Source: Deltaproteobacteria bacterium | Lineage (GTDB): Bacteria > Desulfobacterota > Desulfarculia > Adiutricales > Adiutricaceae | NCBI GenBank assembly: GCA_031264185.1 | Contig: JAISEL010000037.1 | Span: 31,159-95,158, forward strand | Direction of reading: 5' to 3' | DNA: 64,000 nucleotides | In this document: piece after piece, positions 37,165 through 46,720 of the stretch | Position numbering within the stretch: the first letter of the stretch is position 1 | Layout: every line of letters begins with the position of its first letter | Position numbers and translations under genes: made by a program | Notes under the pieces: generated by a model | Database searches by the model: none | The model's input: the letters and a program-made list of their open reading frames with translations, nothing else | What the model was told of the DNA's origin: nothing

Positions 37165-38136
37165 TCAAATAGATCTGACCTCCTGATGGACGAAAGTCAG
37201 ATAAGCCACAATAAAAGTGGCCACCATAAAGCCCGTCAAAATCAAAAATTCCGGCATCATTAAAGCTATGGACTGCCCTAAAGAAAGACCTCCCTGGAAA
37301 TGGTTTAAAAGGAGCTGGTTGATCCGGCTGGAGGTAGCAGTCTGGAAAGCCTGACTGGAACCACGGTGAGTGGGATCCAGTAAAACCAAAGACGATTGAT
37401 TAAAAAGTCCGGTAGGGGAAACTTTAGAGACCAGCTGATTGACCATATCCCTTCTGGCCAGTTCTTCGTAAGCCGGTCTTTGGGGATCTGTCATCGGCGT
37501 AATGACCTGAGCCAGAGCCTGACCCAAAACGGGCAGAAAAAAGGCAATGAGTATCCATACGGCCGCCGAGGCCAGAGCCGAAGTGGCTACAGAGCGGAAG
37601 ACTATGGAAAAAACAATGGCCAAACCCAGCCAGAAGCCTATGTAGATTAAGCATAACAGCCAAAAAATGAAAAGCCTCAAAACTTCTTCCGGAGTCGGCA
37701 CGACCCCTGCTCCGATAAGTCCCAAGGATCCTAAAAGTATAAAAAGGGCTGCCAGCATGATGGCAACAATGATTAAACCGGCAAAATATTTGCCTAAAAT
37801 AACTTCATCGCGATAAATCGGTTGGGAGAGTATTTTAGACAAAGTCCCCTGGGCCCGTTCCCGGTTAATGGCATCAAAGCCTAAAACCAGACCCACTAAA
37901 GGACCGAAGAGAGCCAAAAACACGGTCAGAGGGAAAAAAGCCCCAGTCGAGGTAAAGATTAAAAGAAAGGTCCGGCCGGCCAAAAGCTCATTGCTACCGG
38001 AGGCCAGGACTTCCTGAATACCCTGACTGGCCAGATGAGCGCCAAGAAAACTGATCATGAAAATCAAAGAGGCAATAAACAGAAAACGGGCGGAACTGAA
38101 GTGATCTGCCAGCTCTTTTCTGATAATAGCCTTCAT
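37165..38136 (-). CDS. ABC-2-type transporter permease
   Basis: A 323-residue membrane protein. The N-terminal cytoplasmic start MKAIIRKELADHFSSARF is followed by a transmembrane helix (about 18-40), a periplasmic loop and five more hydrophobic segments; the family-typical FDAINRERAQGTLSKILSQPI sits near residue 95. It is the membrane half of an exporter. Its ATPase (39758-40495) is upstream on the same strand, but a 1.57-kb IscB element (38182-39750) now separates the two, which may uncouple their expression. The substrate is unknown; such pairs often export lipids or antibiotics, or act in gliding or nitrous-oxide systems. Confidence 0.88.
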   Translation of the reverse strand: MKAIIRKELADHFSSARFLFIASLIFMISFLGAHLASQGIQEVLASGSNELLAGRTFLLIFTSTGAFFPLTVFLALFGPLVGLVLGFDAINRERAQGTLSKILSQPIYRDEVILGKYFAGLIIVAIMLAALFILLGSLGLIGAGVVPTPEEVLRLFIFWLLCLIYIGFWLGLAIVFSIVFRSVATSALASAAVWILIAFFLPVLGQALAQVITPMTDPQRPAYEELARRDMVNQLVSKVSPTGLFNQSSLVLLDPTHRGSSQAFQTATSSRINQLLLNHFQGGLSLGQSIALMMPEFLILTGFMVATFIVAYLTFVHQEVRSI

Positions 38137-38197
38137 CCGACTCTTCGGCGCAGAAACCTCTGCCTTACGGCCGAGGGGAAACGCCGCCTCCTGAAGT

Positions 38198-39487
38198 TTA
38201 GTTTAAAATAGAAACGAAGTTTCCGTATCCGTCCGCTCTCTGAATCAGGCGGCAATATTTATTGGAAACGGTGGCCAGCCCGTTGAATGAACCGGAAGTC
38301 CGGACGGCCACCCGTCCGGGATGAATCCCGGCCTGCTGGCCTTTCGGCACTTCGGCCTGAACCATGCCACCGTTTCGAAGCTCAAATACGCTTTTGGTCC
38401 TCGGCTGACATCCTCTGGGAAAGCCGTCGCCCTCGACCAGGGACCGCTTATACGCACCGCGCCCCTGGCAGAAGATAATCAAAGTCGACTTCTTCCAGCC
38501 GGAAACGCCGGATACCTGACCAGCGCAGGCGACATCAAGAGCATGAGCATTCTGGATACCGAATCTTGGCCTGCTGAACTTGATCTGCCCGACACTGCCA
38601 ATAAAAACAGGCAGAACAGTATCTTTCAGAAGATTGAACACAGCCCAGCGAGTCGAATTGACCGCTGCCACATCCTTAAGAGAGGCTGTGACCTGTTTAA
38701 AAATCTTCTCCGCCGCTTCCGGCTTCAGTTTTAAATATATCTTGAGCTTCTGGTCAGCCTTCTTCCTGTTGCCATCCGGGCAGGCCAAGGCCAGATTGGC
38801 CAGGCAGCAAGAACCGCCGGAGGCTTTTTGAACAATGTGTTCCGCTTGTAGCGGTACATTCTCCTGACCACAGCAAACGCACTTCCGAGCCCATTTTTCC
38901 AGCAAATTCTTCCGGATCTCGCTGCCATGGAGAGTTCCCAGCTGATATTCGACACCAGAAATCTCAGGGTTTTCTATTTTCTGCGTATCAAACCCGACAG
39001 TCTTGGCCGCCAGAACTCCGACCGGGGCCAAATTACGGATTTTGGCCGTGAAGTTGCCAGTACTCTCTACCCTACGCCGTAGTGACGCCGGAAACCAGCC
39101 TTCCGAACTCCGACAGCTTAAAAATCTGGCGGTCCTGTCTCTGAGACTGACCAACCACAGGCGGCGTCTATTATTGGACTGTTGCTCACGGCTTTTTGAT
39201 ATAGCCTTACCTCGGTGCCGGATCTTGAAAAGAAAGACAGCTTTGACAGCAGGCTCGGGACTGTCGTCCAGCGGACGGACCGGAGTATCTCCTGCAGTCT
39301 TACTGCCCGAAACTGATTTCAAAGTCAGATACTGAAGAACCGAATATTCAACAAAACGGTTTACCAGATGGATGGTAGAAGGGTACATTTTGTATACCCT
39401 GACCCTCTTTCGGTCCAAAATAAGTCTGGCTCGTTTCTCAGAGCAAGTCATGAGAAGGTTTTTTCTCTTATCCAAAACAAAAAACAT
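38198..39487 (-). CDS. iscB: IscB-family protein with degenerate RuvC active site
   Basis: A 429-residue IscB. The N-terminal PLMP-like domain (FVLDKRKNLLMTCSEKRARL), the Arg-rich bridge region (SREQQSNNRRR, EGWFPASLRRRVE), the HNH region (ENPEISGVEYQLGTLHG, CVCCGQENVPLQAEHIV) and the C-terminal GRVAVRTSGSFN..YCRLIQRADGYG are all recognisable. RuvC-I, normally KIDPGSKTTG, reads KSVSGSKTAG, so the catalytic Asp is lost. The RuvC-II Glu is replaced by Lys (AAKTVGFDTQ for VELVRFDTQ). RuvC-III Asp (AHALDVACAG) remains. The HNH His is kept, but the second Cys pair is CPDG rather than CxxC. The ATG at 39487 is used; TTG 39493 is possible. An intact frame with a damaged catalytic core means either recent decay or a non-cutting RNA-guided protein. 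Confidence 0.9.
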   Translation of the reverse strand: MFFVLDKRKNLLMTCSEKRARLILDRKRVRVYKMYPSTIHLVNRFVEYSVLQYLTLKSVSGSKTAGDTPVRPLDDSPEPAVKAVFLFKIRHRGKAISKSREQQSNNRRRLWLVSLRDRTARFLSCRSSEGWFPASLRRRVESTGNFTAKIRNLAPVGVLAAKTVGFDTQKIENPEISGVEYQLGTLHGSEIRKNLLEKWARKCVCCGQENVPLQAEHIVQKASGGSCCLANLALACPDGNRKKADQKLKIYLKLKPEAAEKIFKQVTASLKDVAAVNSTRWAVFNLLKDTVLPVFIGSVGQIKFSRPRFGIQNAHALDVACAGQVSGVSGWKKSTLIIFCQGRGAYKRSLVEGDGFPRGCQPRTKSVFELRNGGMVQAEVPKGQQAGIHPGRVAVRTSGSFNGLATVSNKYCRLIQRADGYGNFVSILN

Positions 39488-39552
39488 GTTCAATCATTAA
39501 ATAAATACCTTCGCGTACCAAGTAACGGACCATTTCGGGCCGCTCCCTTTGA

Positions 39553-39750
39553 GAATGTTTTACATCGGCATTAGGTATCGACCCGTCTAAATCCTGCCCT
39601 TGGCCGGTCTGCAGCCCAAACTTCAATAGGGCCGAGCTTTTGAAGCGCCACGCCGTTGATCTTAACCTACGGAAAACGTAGCGGACTGATTACCGCTTCA
39701 CTGTTAAATCCATGACTCTTACGAGCCCCTGCCTCAGCTGGGGGCGGCTG
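39553..39750 (-). ncRNA. omegaRNA of the iscB element
   Basis: About 198 nt directly upstream of iscB, alignable with the RNA-like block at 8618-8815. It shares CAGCCGCCCCC, a CCCC…GGGG hairpin (CCCCCAGCTG..CAGGGGCT), GAAGCGGTAA, a TGAAGT.TGGG block and GACGGGTC..ACCTAATGCC. The scaffold begins at 39750. The 15-20 nt before it (39751-39770, ending in the ABC ATPase stop region) would be the guide if the usual omegaRNA layout holds. Identity is inferred from position and from conservation between the two copies. Confidence 0.72.
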
Positions 39751-39757
39751 ATGCCGC

Positions 39758-40495
39758 CTACTCCCGAATGTCCTTTTTAAAATAAAACCGGTAAATCTCC
39801 TCAAGATCCCTGTTTAAATTAGCTTCTTCGGCCAGTTCATCGACCGTGCCCATAGCCAGAAGCTGCCCTTTTTTTAAAATGGCAACCCGATTGGCCACTC
39901 TGGCCACCAAATGCAGGAGGTGGGATGAAAGGATGACGGTCAGACCCATCTCTCTGGGCAGTCTTTCTATCAGTTCCAGCATTGTGGCAATGCCGTCGGG
40001 ATCAAGCCCTAAAGTCGGTTCGTCCAAAAATATAAGCCGGGGTTTTTTAATTAAAACTTCAGCCAAACCCAGCCTTTGGCGCATACCTCGGGAAAATGTA
40101 GCTACCTGACGGTCTTTTACTTCATAAAGCCCAACCAACCGCAAAGTCTCGGCTTTCAGGTCCTCGATCTCATACAGGCGGTTTAAATCGGCCACATAAG
40201 TCAAATTTTCCAGAGCTGTCATATCACCATAAAATCCAATATTTTCCGGCAAATAGCCCACCTGGGATTTGATTTTCAATGGTTTGGTGACCGGGTCTAA
40301 GCCTAAAACCTCTGCCCGGCCTCCAGAAGGTTCTGACAGCCCTAATAACATTAATAGCGTTGTGGTCTTTCCAGCTCCGTTAGGGCCTAAAAACCCGAAA
40401 ATCTCACCTGAACGGACCTGTAAGCTGAGACGATCCACCACTGTCTCCCGACCGTACCGCTTGGTCAGTTCATATGTCTCAACCACGTATTCCAT
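39758..40495 (-). CDS. ABC transporter ATP-binding protein
   Basis: A 245-residue ATPase with Walker A GPNGAGKTTTLLML (about 38-51), Q-loop VGYLPEN, signature FSRGMRQRLGLAEVL and Walker B LIFLDEPTLGLDPDG. It starts at ATG 40495. It is paired with the permease at 37165-38136, and the iscB element begins 8 bp after its stop. The family is that of ABC-2 exporters. The 3' end is intact, so the insertion spared it. Confidence 0.93.
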   Translation of the reverse strand: MEYVVETYELTKRYGRETVVDRLSLQVRSGEIFGFLGPNGAGKTTTLLMLLGLSEPSGGRAEVLGLDPVTKPLKIKSQVGYLPENIGFYGDMTALENLTYVADLNRLYEIEDLKAETLRLVGLYEVKDRQVATFSRGMRQRLGLAEVLIKKPRLIFLDEPTLGLDPDGIATMLELIERLPREMGLTVILSSHLLHLVARVANRVAILKKGQLLAMGTVDELAEEANLNRDLEEIYRFYFKKDIRE

Positions 40496-40925
40496 AGGAT
40501 CATTATTTCTAGTCAGGCGCTGTAAATTGTCTCGTGAAACCGGACCTTTAGATTAATAGCCAACCTTATTTTTTTACCCTACAGTATTATAGAACAAATT
40601 TTCTTGACTGTCGACAGACCTTAAGCTGGCCCAAACAATTGTTTTTTGGGCATATTTTAACACCAAATTCCAAAATGTTTTTGAGTCATAATAGTCAGGT
40701 CAATAATTTAATAGACTATCTTCCTCAGATCAAGCATTAAATGCCTATTTAAACTATGCATAAAATACCTATAATATGCTTTATTTAATATTAATTATTT
40801 TATTTAACTATTTACTGTCGATTAATTTTTTTTATTTCCCGTTTTGAAGCTTAAAAAACGTTTTGTTCCTCAAAATTTTTTGGCTCAATTCCGACCTTGG
40901 CCGAAAAATTGCTCTGGACAGACAA
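40496..40925. other. Intergenic region between the two ABC loci
   Basis: AT-rich, with no gene. It is part of the divergent spacer ahead of oppD-like and the ABC ATPase. Confidence 0.4.
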
Positions 40926-40931
40926 TAGATC

Positions 40932-41062
40932 TGTTCAATGACTAAAAAAGATGGCCCAAAAATATGGGACCCTGTTCAAAAATCCGGACATCGTACAAAA
41001 TTTTGAACAGTTTGTTCAAAATTTTGGGCCCAATATTTGAACAAAATCCAATTTTTTGAACA
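40932..41062. promoter_or_regulatory. Cluster of six TGTTCAA/TTGAACA sites
   Basis: Copies at 40932-40938, 40973-40979, 41003-41009, 41013-41019, 41037-41043 and 41056-41062, on both strands. Two of them form a 13-bp inverted repeat AAAATTTTGAACA…TGTTCAAAATTTT (40996-41024). This could be an operator for a regulator or a folding RNA; no regulator gene is adjacent. Confidence 0.45.
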
Positions 41063-41218
41063 TGACCTTAGCCCTAATCACCTATTATCAAGAAATTATT
41101 TTAAATGAGCACTTGGCATCTGTTTTGCTTATTAAATAAGTCAGCCAGCTCGGAACGCCCAATCCAGCCAGCAAATAAAAAATTATCAGTTTCTCCTTGT
41201 TCAGATAATAAATCTCCT

Positions 41219-41251
41219 AAAAGAACCGGAACCCGCCCAAGTTCCGGTTCT
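41219..41251. terminator. Hairpin ahead of the oppD-like gene
   Basis: 12-bp AAGAACCGGAAC / GTTCCGGTTCTT stem. On the minus strand it is followed by UUUUAGG. It may be a leftover terminator, as no minus-strand gene lies just upstream. Confidence 0.5.
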
Positions 41252-41330
41252 TAGCTTTGGCCCCATCAATTTTGGAAAAATCCGAATTTTCGGCTATGAT
41301 GGATTCAAATAAACTCGTCTTTTTAAAAAT

Positions 41331-42302
41331 ATGACCCAAAATATAAGCCCCATTCTGGAAGTTAAAGATTTAGCCGTCAGTTTCGGCCGGGGAGCTTTTC
41401 CGGCCGTCCGGGGTCTGGATTTTACTTTAGACCCCGGTGAGGTGGTCGGTCTGGTCGGGGAAAGCGGCTCGGGCAAATCCATAACCGCTTACAGTATTTT
41501 AGGACTTCTGCCCCACGGAGCCGTTCTGGAGCGAGGCACGGTCACTTTCAAAAACCAGGATCTCACCAGGATGGCAGAACCAAAAAGGCGGGAACTGTGC
41601 GGACGCCACATGGGCATGATCTTCCAGGAACCTCTGACCGCTTTAAATCCGGTCTTTACCGTCGGAGAGCAGGTCTCGGAGATCTTCCGCTACCGTCTGG
41701 GCTTAAACCGGCGTGAGGCCAAAAAAAGATCCTTAAAGCTTTTAGCCGAAGTTGGCCTGCCCAACCCGGAGTCGGCTTTTAAAAGTTACCCCCACCGCTT
41801 TTCCGGAGGTATGCGCCAAAGAGTAGTCACTGCCATGGCTCTGGCCCTGTCCCCGGAACTGGTCATAGCCGATGAGCCGACCACAGCTTTAGATCCGACA
41901 ATTGCCACCCAAATTATTAGTTTAATCAGGGACTTAGCCGCCCAGAGTCAGGCTTCCGTCTTATTTATTACCCACAATCTCAGGCTTTTAATCGGTCTGG
42001 CCAAAAGGATTCTGGTCATGTACCACGGACTGGTGGTGGAAGAGACGCCCGGCTTTGACCAGCTTAAACACCCCTATTCCAGGGGACTTTGGCAGGCTTT
42101 GCCGCCTGAGCCGGAACAAAACCAGAAAGCTGCCCGCCGTCTTCAGCCCATTCCCGGCAGCGCTCCGGGACCAGGGGATAAAATTATCGGCTGCGCCTTT
42201 GCTCCCCGCTGTTCTGCGGCTGAAGATGTCTGCTTTAAAGAAGATATCCCCTTAACTGAGCTTTCTCCGACTCAGCGGGTCCGCTGTCTTTTCCCATGCT
42301 GA
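41331..42302 (+). CDS. OppD/DppD-type oligopeptide ABC ATPase
   Basis: A 323-residue ATPase with Walker [14 protein letters not shown] (about 40-52), signature [15 protein letters not shown] and Walker [15 protein letters not shown]. The C-terminal oligopeptide/dipeptide transporter domain has the Cys pattern [15 protein letters not shown] seen in OppD/DppD, which binds a 4Fe-4S cluster in some members. It overlaps the next ATPase by 7 bp. The permeases and binding protein of the system are not in the window, so either they lie elsewhere or the pair is an orphan. Nickel or peptide import are both possible. Confidence 0.9.
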   Translation: MTQNISPILEVKDLAVSFGRGAFPAVRGLDFTLDPGEVVGLVGESGSGKSITAYSILGLLPHGAVLERGTVTFKNQDLTRMAEPKRRELCGRHMGMIFQEPLTALNPVFTVGEQVSEIFRYRLGLNRREAKKRSLKLLAEVGLPNPESAFKSYPHRFSGGMRQRVVTAMALALSPELVIADEPTTALDPTIATQIISLIRDLAAQSQASVLFITHNLRLLIGLAKRILVMYHGLVVEETPGFDQLKHPYSRGLWQALPPEPEQNQKAARRLQPIPGSAPGPGDKIIGCAFAPRCSAAEDVCFKEDIPLTELSPTQRVRCLFPC

Positions 42303-43282
42303 AAGCCGCCCATATTCATAAAACGTTCTGGCCGTCCCAAAGTCTGAGCCAGGAGCTGTTCTCCCTGTTTAAGAAAAGATCTCCACGGGACGGGGTGAAG
42401 GCGGTTCGGGGTCTGGATCTGGAAGTAAGACCGGGGGAAATCTTAGGTTTGGTCGGTGAAAGCGGTTCGGGCAAATCCACCTTAGGCCGCTTGCTGGCCG
42501 GTCTTTACACTCCCGACCGGGGAGGTGTCATCTTTAACGGCCGGGATCTGGCCTCTTTCAGCCATCAGGAAAAGATCCTCTTTCATCAAAAAGTCCAGTT
42601 CATGTTCCAAGACCCTTCTTCGGCCTTAAACCCCCGTTTTTCGGCCCAAGACACTCTAGCTGAAGGCCTCATTATTCATAAAATAGGCAATAAGGCTCAA
42701 AGAAGGGAAAAAGTCTTTAAACTGCTTTCGGAAGTCGGACTAGATCCGTCAGTGGCCAAACGCTATCCCCACCAGTTCTCCGGCGGCCAGAGACAAAGAT
42801 TAAGTTTAGCCAGGTCTTTGTGTTTAGATCCGGAAATTCTGGTGGCCGATGAGCCGACCTCGGCTTTGGATGTCTCTATTCAGGCTCAGATCATAAATTT
42901 ACTTTTGGATTTAAAAGAAAAAAGAGGCCTGACCATGGTTTTTATCAGCCATGATCTGCCTTTGGTGGCCGATTTAGCCGGGCGGGTGGCTGTTATGTAC
43001 GGAGGCTTAATAATGGAGATAATCCCCAGAGAACTGTTGGGCAGTATAAACCATCATCCTTATGTCAAAGCCCTCTGGGCCTCAGCTTTAGGCCGGGAAG
43101 ATTATATTTTAGAGGGCGAACCGCCTGATCCCTTGAATCCGCCCTCCGGCTGTCCTTTTGCACCCCGCTGTCCGGAAGTTCTTGGCGTATGCCATGAAAA
43201 CCAGCCTCCCCTCCGAACCGGCAGCCGGGATCACGCCTGGGCCTGCTTTGAGCGTCAGAACCTCATCGAAACCCAGCCGTAA
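42296..43282 (+). CDS. OppF/DppF-type oligopeptide ABC ATPase
   Basis: A 328-residue ATPase. Walker A is [20 protein letters not shown], the Q-loop [14 protein letters not shown], the signature [15 protein letters not shown] and Walker [15 protein letters not shown]. The C-terminal Cys-rich tail is [20 protein letters not shown]. It starts at ATG 42296 inside the end of the OppD-like gene, so the two are translated as a pair and act as a heterodimer. The stop at 43282 is 13 bp from the converging M23 gene. Confidence 0.9.
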   Translation: MLKAAHIHKTFWPSQSLSQELFSLFKKRSPRDGVKAVRGLDLEVRPGEILGLVGESGSGKSTLGRLLAGLYTPDRGGVIFNGRDLASFSHQEKILFHQKVQFMFQDPSSALNPRFSAQDTLAEGLIIHKIGNKAQRREKVFKLLSEVGLDPSVAKRYPHQFSGGQRQRLSLARSLCLDPEILVADEPTSALDVSIQAQIINLLLDLKEKRGLTMVFISHDLPLVADLAGRVAVMYGGLIMEIIPRELLGSINHHPYVKALWASALGREDYILEGEPPDPLNPPSGCPFAPRCPEVLGVCHENQPPLRTGSRDHAWACFERQNLIETQP

Positions 43283-43295
43283 TTATTATCGGCAT

Positions 43296-44195
43296 TTACA
43301 ATAAACCGGTCAGTTTTTTAAAGGGAATAGGATCAATCCTCGCCCCGTTCAAGTAAACTCCGTAATGGAGATGGGCTCCGGTCACCCGGCCGGTCCTGCC
43401 GACTTTAGCTATGATGTCCCCTCTTTCCACTGTCTGGCCGTCATTAACCAGGATTTCCGATAAATGAAAATACATGGAGATAAGACCCTGGCCGTGATCT
43501 ATATAAACCGCCTTGCCCGAAAAAAAGTGATCCCCGGTTAAAATGACCAGCCCCCTGGCCGGAGCTCTGACCTGAGTGCCTTCGGGAACCAGATAATCGG
43601 CTCCGGCGTGCGGCCGGGGGTTTAAGACCCCGTTTATCTTGGTCTGCCGCCCGAAGGAACTGTTGACCTGACCATCCACGGGATCGATAAAAGAGCCGGA
43701 CCAGAGTCTTTCCGGACTTCTGGTAGCCAGAGCCATATCGGTCAGGACTTTTTCCCTGGCCGCCCTTTCCTGATCTTCTTTGGACAGATCTACCTGGCGC
43801 TGGGGCACTTTAATGGTCCTGACCCCGTAGGATTTCTCCCGGACCGTCACCTGGGTGATCAGATCCCTTTGCCCCGGGCAGGAGACCGTCAGCGGATAAG
43901 CGCCGGGTTTAATCATTACATCAGCCCCAAAGAGACCGATTATTTTATCTTCCGGCTTTTTGGACCCAACTTTTTCCTGGAAGAAAAATATTGGTCTTTT
44001 ATCAAAACTGCCCTGACAGTCAACATTGCCCTGAATCAGTTCTACCATTGCGGCATTGCCCCTGTCCAGCGGCTGAGGCAAGACCTTTAATCCTTTCTGA
44101 GCCGGGGTCTGAGCGGCGGCGTTCTTAAAAGTTCCTAAGCCGGTTCCACAAAAAAAGGCCCAAAGGGCCGTAATCACCAGTAATTTTTTGAGCAT
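43296..44195 (-). CDS. Secreted M23-family metallopeptidase
   Basis: A 299-residue protein. A signal peptide (about 1-29, MLKKLLVITALWAFFCGTGL…AAAQ) is followed by an Ig-like linker region with RQVDLSKEDQERAAREKVL, then the LytM/M23 domain. Zinc ligands are in RPHAGADYLVPEGT (H and D) and GAHLHYGVYLNGARIDP (HxH). It should cleave peptidoglycan cross-links or activate amidases in the periplasm. The gene overlaps nothing and starts at ATG 44195. Confidence 0.9.
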   Translation of the reverse strand: MLKKLLVITALWAFFCGTGLGTFKNAAAQTPAQKGLKVLPQPLDRGNAAMVELIQGNVDCQGSFDKRPIFFFQEKVGSKKPEDKIIGLFGADVMIKPGAYPLTVSCPGQRDLITQVTVREKSYGVRTIKVPQRQVDLSKEDQERAAREKVLTDMALATRSPERLWSGSFIDPVDGQVNSSFGRQTKINGVLNPRPHAGADYLVPEGTQVRAPARGLVILTGDHFFSGKAVYIDHGQGLISMYFHLSEILVNDGQTVERGDIIAKVGRTGRVTGAHLHYGVYLNGARIDPIPFKKLTGLL

Positions 44196-44220
44196 CAGGG
44201 AGTACCCTTGAACAGAATTT

Positions 44221-44520
44221 TTATTTTTCCCTGGACTGGGACGGCGATTCTTTCAAAAACAGGCCGTGATACTCCTGGCGGCTTAAATGGCGGCTCAGGG
44301 TCTGGCCTACGATCCTGAAAAGCTGGCTGATTTCATCATCACTTAAACGAGGCAGAAGCTTTTCCATCAAAAGATCATCGGAGAATTTCTGAAGATAGAC
44401 CTGAAGGGTAGCCAGATCGGTTTCCCGATCAAAACCCTCAGCCAAAGGTCCGGTCCACTGTTCGACAAAATCGTGAGTGTGCTGGCGCTCAGGAGACTTT
44501 TCAGCGTTTATTTCGACCAC
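44221..44520 (-). CDS. Small helical protein of unknown function
   Basis: A 99-residue predicted helical protein (…QWTGPLAEGFDRETDLATL…), starting at GTG 44520 inside the end of the preceding gene (13-bp overlap). It lies in an operon with 44508-44927 and the M23 peptidase. No recognisable family. Confidence 0.6.
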   Translation of the reverse strand: MVEINAEKSPERQHTHDFVEQWTGPLAEGFDRETDLATLQVYLQKFSDDLLMEKLLPRLSDDEISQLFRIVGQTLSRHLSRQEYHGLFLKESPSQSREK

Positions 44521-44927
44521 CAGCCACCTTTCTTTTCACTGTCCTTAGGCTGTTTGGGCGCCGACAGGGGCTTCTTCTGATTAAATACCGCCGCCGCATC
44601 GGCTTTACCGCCAGCGGCAGAGGCTGGCTGGCCTTTGGGCGGAGGATTTAAAATCTTATCCAATTTGGGTTTTAACTGCTGATACTTTTTTTCGCCCTGC
44701 TCCACAAAAAGCCAGTTGGAGCCTGAGACGACCTCATGGTCAAAACTCTCCCGGATTCCGGTCAGACTGAAGGCGTCGTCTAAAAGAATCATCTCCACCT
44801 TGGCTTCCTTAATTCTCAAGGTGACCCAGAAGTTGCGGTACTCGGCCACTTTGGCCGTACTACCGGTACCAATCATACTCTTTTTGGTCTCCAGGTAGAT
44901 GCCTTCCCGCAATTTTACTTCACCCAT
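44508..44927 (-). CDS. Protein of unknown function with Pro/Ala/Lys tail
   Basis: A 139-residue protein starting at ATG 44927, chosen over the upstream in-frame codon because GGGAGGATCG lies right ahead of it. The N-terminal half (about 1-85) is a compact beta-rich-looking segment with YRNFWVTLRIKEAKVEMILL. The C-terminal tail is Lys/Ala/Pro-rich and ends GGWWSK. Not recognised. It is first in the operon with the small helical protein and the M23 peptidase. Confidence 0.6.
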   Translation of the reverse strand: MGEVKLREGIYLETKKSMIGTGSTAKVAEYRNFWVTLRIKEAKVEMILLDDAFSLTGIRESFDHEVVSGSNWLFVEQGEKKYQQLKPKLDKILNPPPKGQPASAAGGKADAAAVFNQKKPLSAPKQPKDSEKKGGWWSK

Positions 44928-44948
44928 AAACGATCCTCCCGATGCCAA

Positions 44949-45839
44949 CCGACCAAAACCCCGAGCGCCTTAAGAGTCGGCTGTCGGATAAATATAATTA
45001 AGCCTCAGGCCAGAGTCCGTCAAAGGTCTTCACTGAGGAGCCTTAACTATATTGAGTATATTATAGGATCAGCTGATCATATTGTAAAGACACCTAAACC
45101 AATTTGACAGGTCAGCTGAAATAATCGCAGGGATACAAAACCATAGCCAAAAATCGTCGGCAGGTCAAACTAACAGTAAAAAATAGCCCTCTCAGGATTA
45201 TTTACCCAGGCTAAAAATATACGCTAAAATCATAATCTGACTATAAAAATTATATTAAAATATAATTATTGAATTATACGCCATTAATTACATAAAAAAC
45301 ATTCTTTTATGGTAATTAAATCGGCCAGCCTGGCTTCAGTCATATCTTTTCCTGGTTTCCAGGGCCGGTAAAAATTAGTGCCAGAAGAATTGATTTTAGC
45401 TTCTTTGGACTTCTCAATCTGCTATAATGTAGTTTAAGGACTGGAACAAGCTCTGTCCGCTTAACTCCAGTCATGCCAGTAACCTGCTGAAATCACGGTC
45501 TTTTTCTCTGACCAAAAAAGAGCCTAAGCCTCAGTCAAAATTTTAATCATTAATTTTTATTTTTGGTCAGTTATCATAGATTATCCTTACTTCCCAGATA
45601 AAGGCTGGATATTAGAACTTACAGAGATGGATAAATACACGGAAAACTTTTCAGTAATTGTCTATTAGATAAGTCCAAAGTTATTTCCGGATAATAATCG
45701 CCTATCAAATTTATTTGAAAGTAACACGACCTTTAGAGAGCTAATTATTGGAAAAAGATCCAGAAAACCTGAATTGATCTTGTATTACACAACAGAATGT
45801 GTTATATGGTCTCAGGCACTCAAAATATCTGGAGAGACC
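44949..45839. other. Intergenic region before cheD
   Basis: About 890 bp, AT-rich from 45180 to 45320 and after 45540. No gene or RNA is recognised. It may hold the divergent promoters for the 44927 (-) and cheD (+) genes. Confidence 0.4.
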
Positions 45840-46352
45840 ATGACGAATACCTCCAATGCTGTTGAAATATACCGCTACCACCTGACACCTGGCAACCTCT
45901 TCACCTGCGGTGAACAGGCCATGATCTCCACTGTCCTGGGAACGTGCGTGGCGGTTTGCCTTCATGACCGCCGCCTGAAAATCGGCGGGATGAACCATTT
46001 TCTCTACCCCAAAAGCGGCTTTTTCGGCTCCAGTTCCAATGAATACGGGGATGTGGCCATACAGGCTCTGATCGAGAAACTCTGCCGTATGGGCAGCCGG
46101 ATTCAGGATTTGGAAGCTCAAATTTTCGGGGGCGGAGACATTCCGGGCTTTGACGGCAAGACCGGGATCAGAAATATTAAAATTGCCAGGAAACTTCTGA
46201 AAAAACACGGAATCAACGTAGTCTCGGAAGACGTGGGCGGTTTCAAAGGCCGGAGGCTTATTTTTCACACCGGGACCAACGAGACTCTGGTTATGAAAAC
46301 TCACCGCATCAGGCGAGGGGACTATTATCCTTACCGTCAGAGGCTAAATTAA
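45840..46352 (+). CDS. cheD: CheD, chemoreceptor glutamine deamidase
   Basis: A 170-residue protein. The CheD core STVLGTCVAVCLHD contains the catalytic Cys, with the His in GGMNHFLYP and the Thr-bearing downstream strand EAQIFGGGDIPGF. CheD deamidates specific glutamines in methyl-accepting receptors and binds CheC. It starts at ATG 45840, with GGAGAG 5 bp ahead. No other chemotaxis gene is near, so it is an orphan copy. It is not clear whether the host is motile. Confidence 0.92.
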   Translation: MTNTSNAVEIYRYHLTPGNLFTCGEQAMISTVLGTCVAVCLHDRRLKIGGMNHFLYPKSGFFGSSSNEYGDVAIQALIEKLCRMGSRIQDLEAQIFGGGDIPGFDGKTGIRNIKIARKLLKKHGINVVSEDVGGFKGRRLIFHTGTNETLVMKTHRIRRGDYYPYRQRLN

Positions 46353-46720
46353 ACATAAAAGTTATTTAATTTATAGTTACACTGGTAAAATAATTATTTG
46401 TATACTTAATTATGGTAATTTACTCTAAAATTTCATAAAATATTTCAGCCTTTTCCGCCAAAAACTCCTCCCTTTCCACGGAGAAGACACTTAAAAAACA
46501 GTCATTCGTGACCTCTACCTAAACCAGCTCTGGCCAAAACAATTATTCTAACCAAAAGCGGTCTTTGCCTCGTATTGACCTGAGCATCAAAAAGGCCGGA
46601 GCAGTACCCAATGAGTACCGCCATCGGCCTTAATGTCAAATCAGTCAGAAGTGGATTTAAGATTGTCAGCCAACCCGACAATCATCGGATTGAAAAAAAC
46701 GCTACGTTTACATATGCCTT
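46353..46720. other. Gene-free stretch between cheD and receptor 2
   Basis: No gene. It contains the terminator at 46592-46631. Confidence 0.5.
46592..46631 (-). terminator. Terminator downstream of receptor 2
   Basis: AAGGCCG / CGGCCTT outer stem with an inner GGTAC-type stem, followed on the minus strand by UUUUUG. It lies about 90 bp after the receptor 2 stop. Confidence 0.7.

Noticed and set aside
45741..46304. 187-codon minus-strand frame opposite cheD
   Set aside because: Antisense to cheD. CheD motifs on the plus strand are unambiguous.
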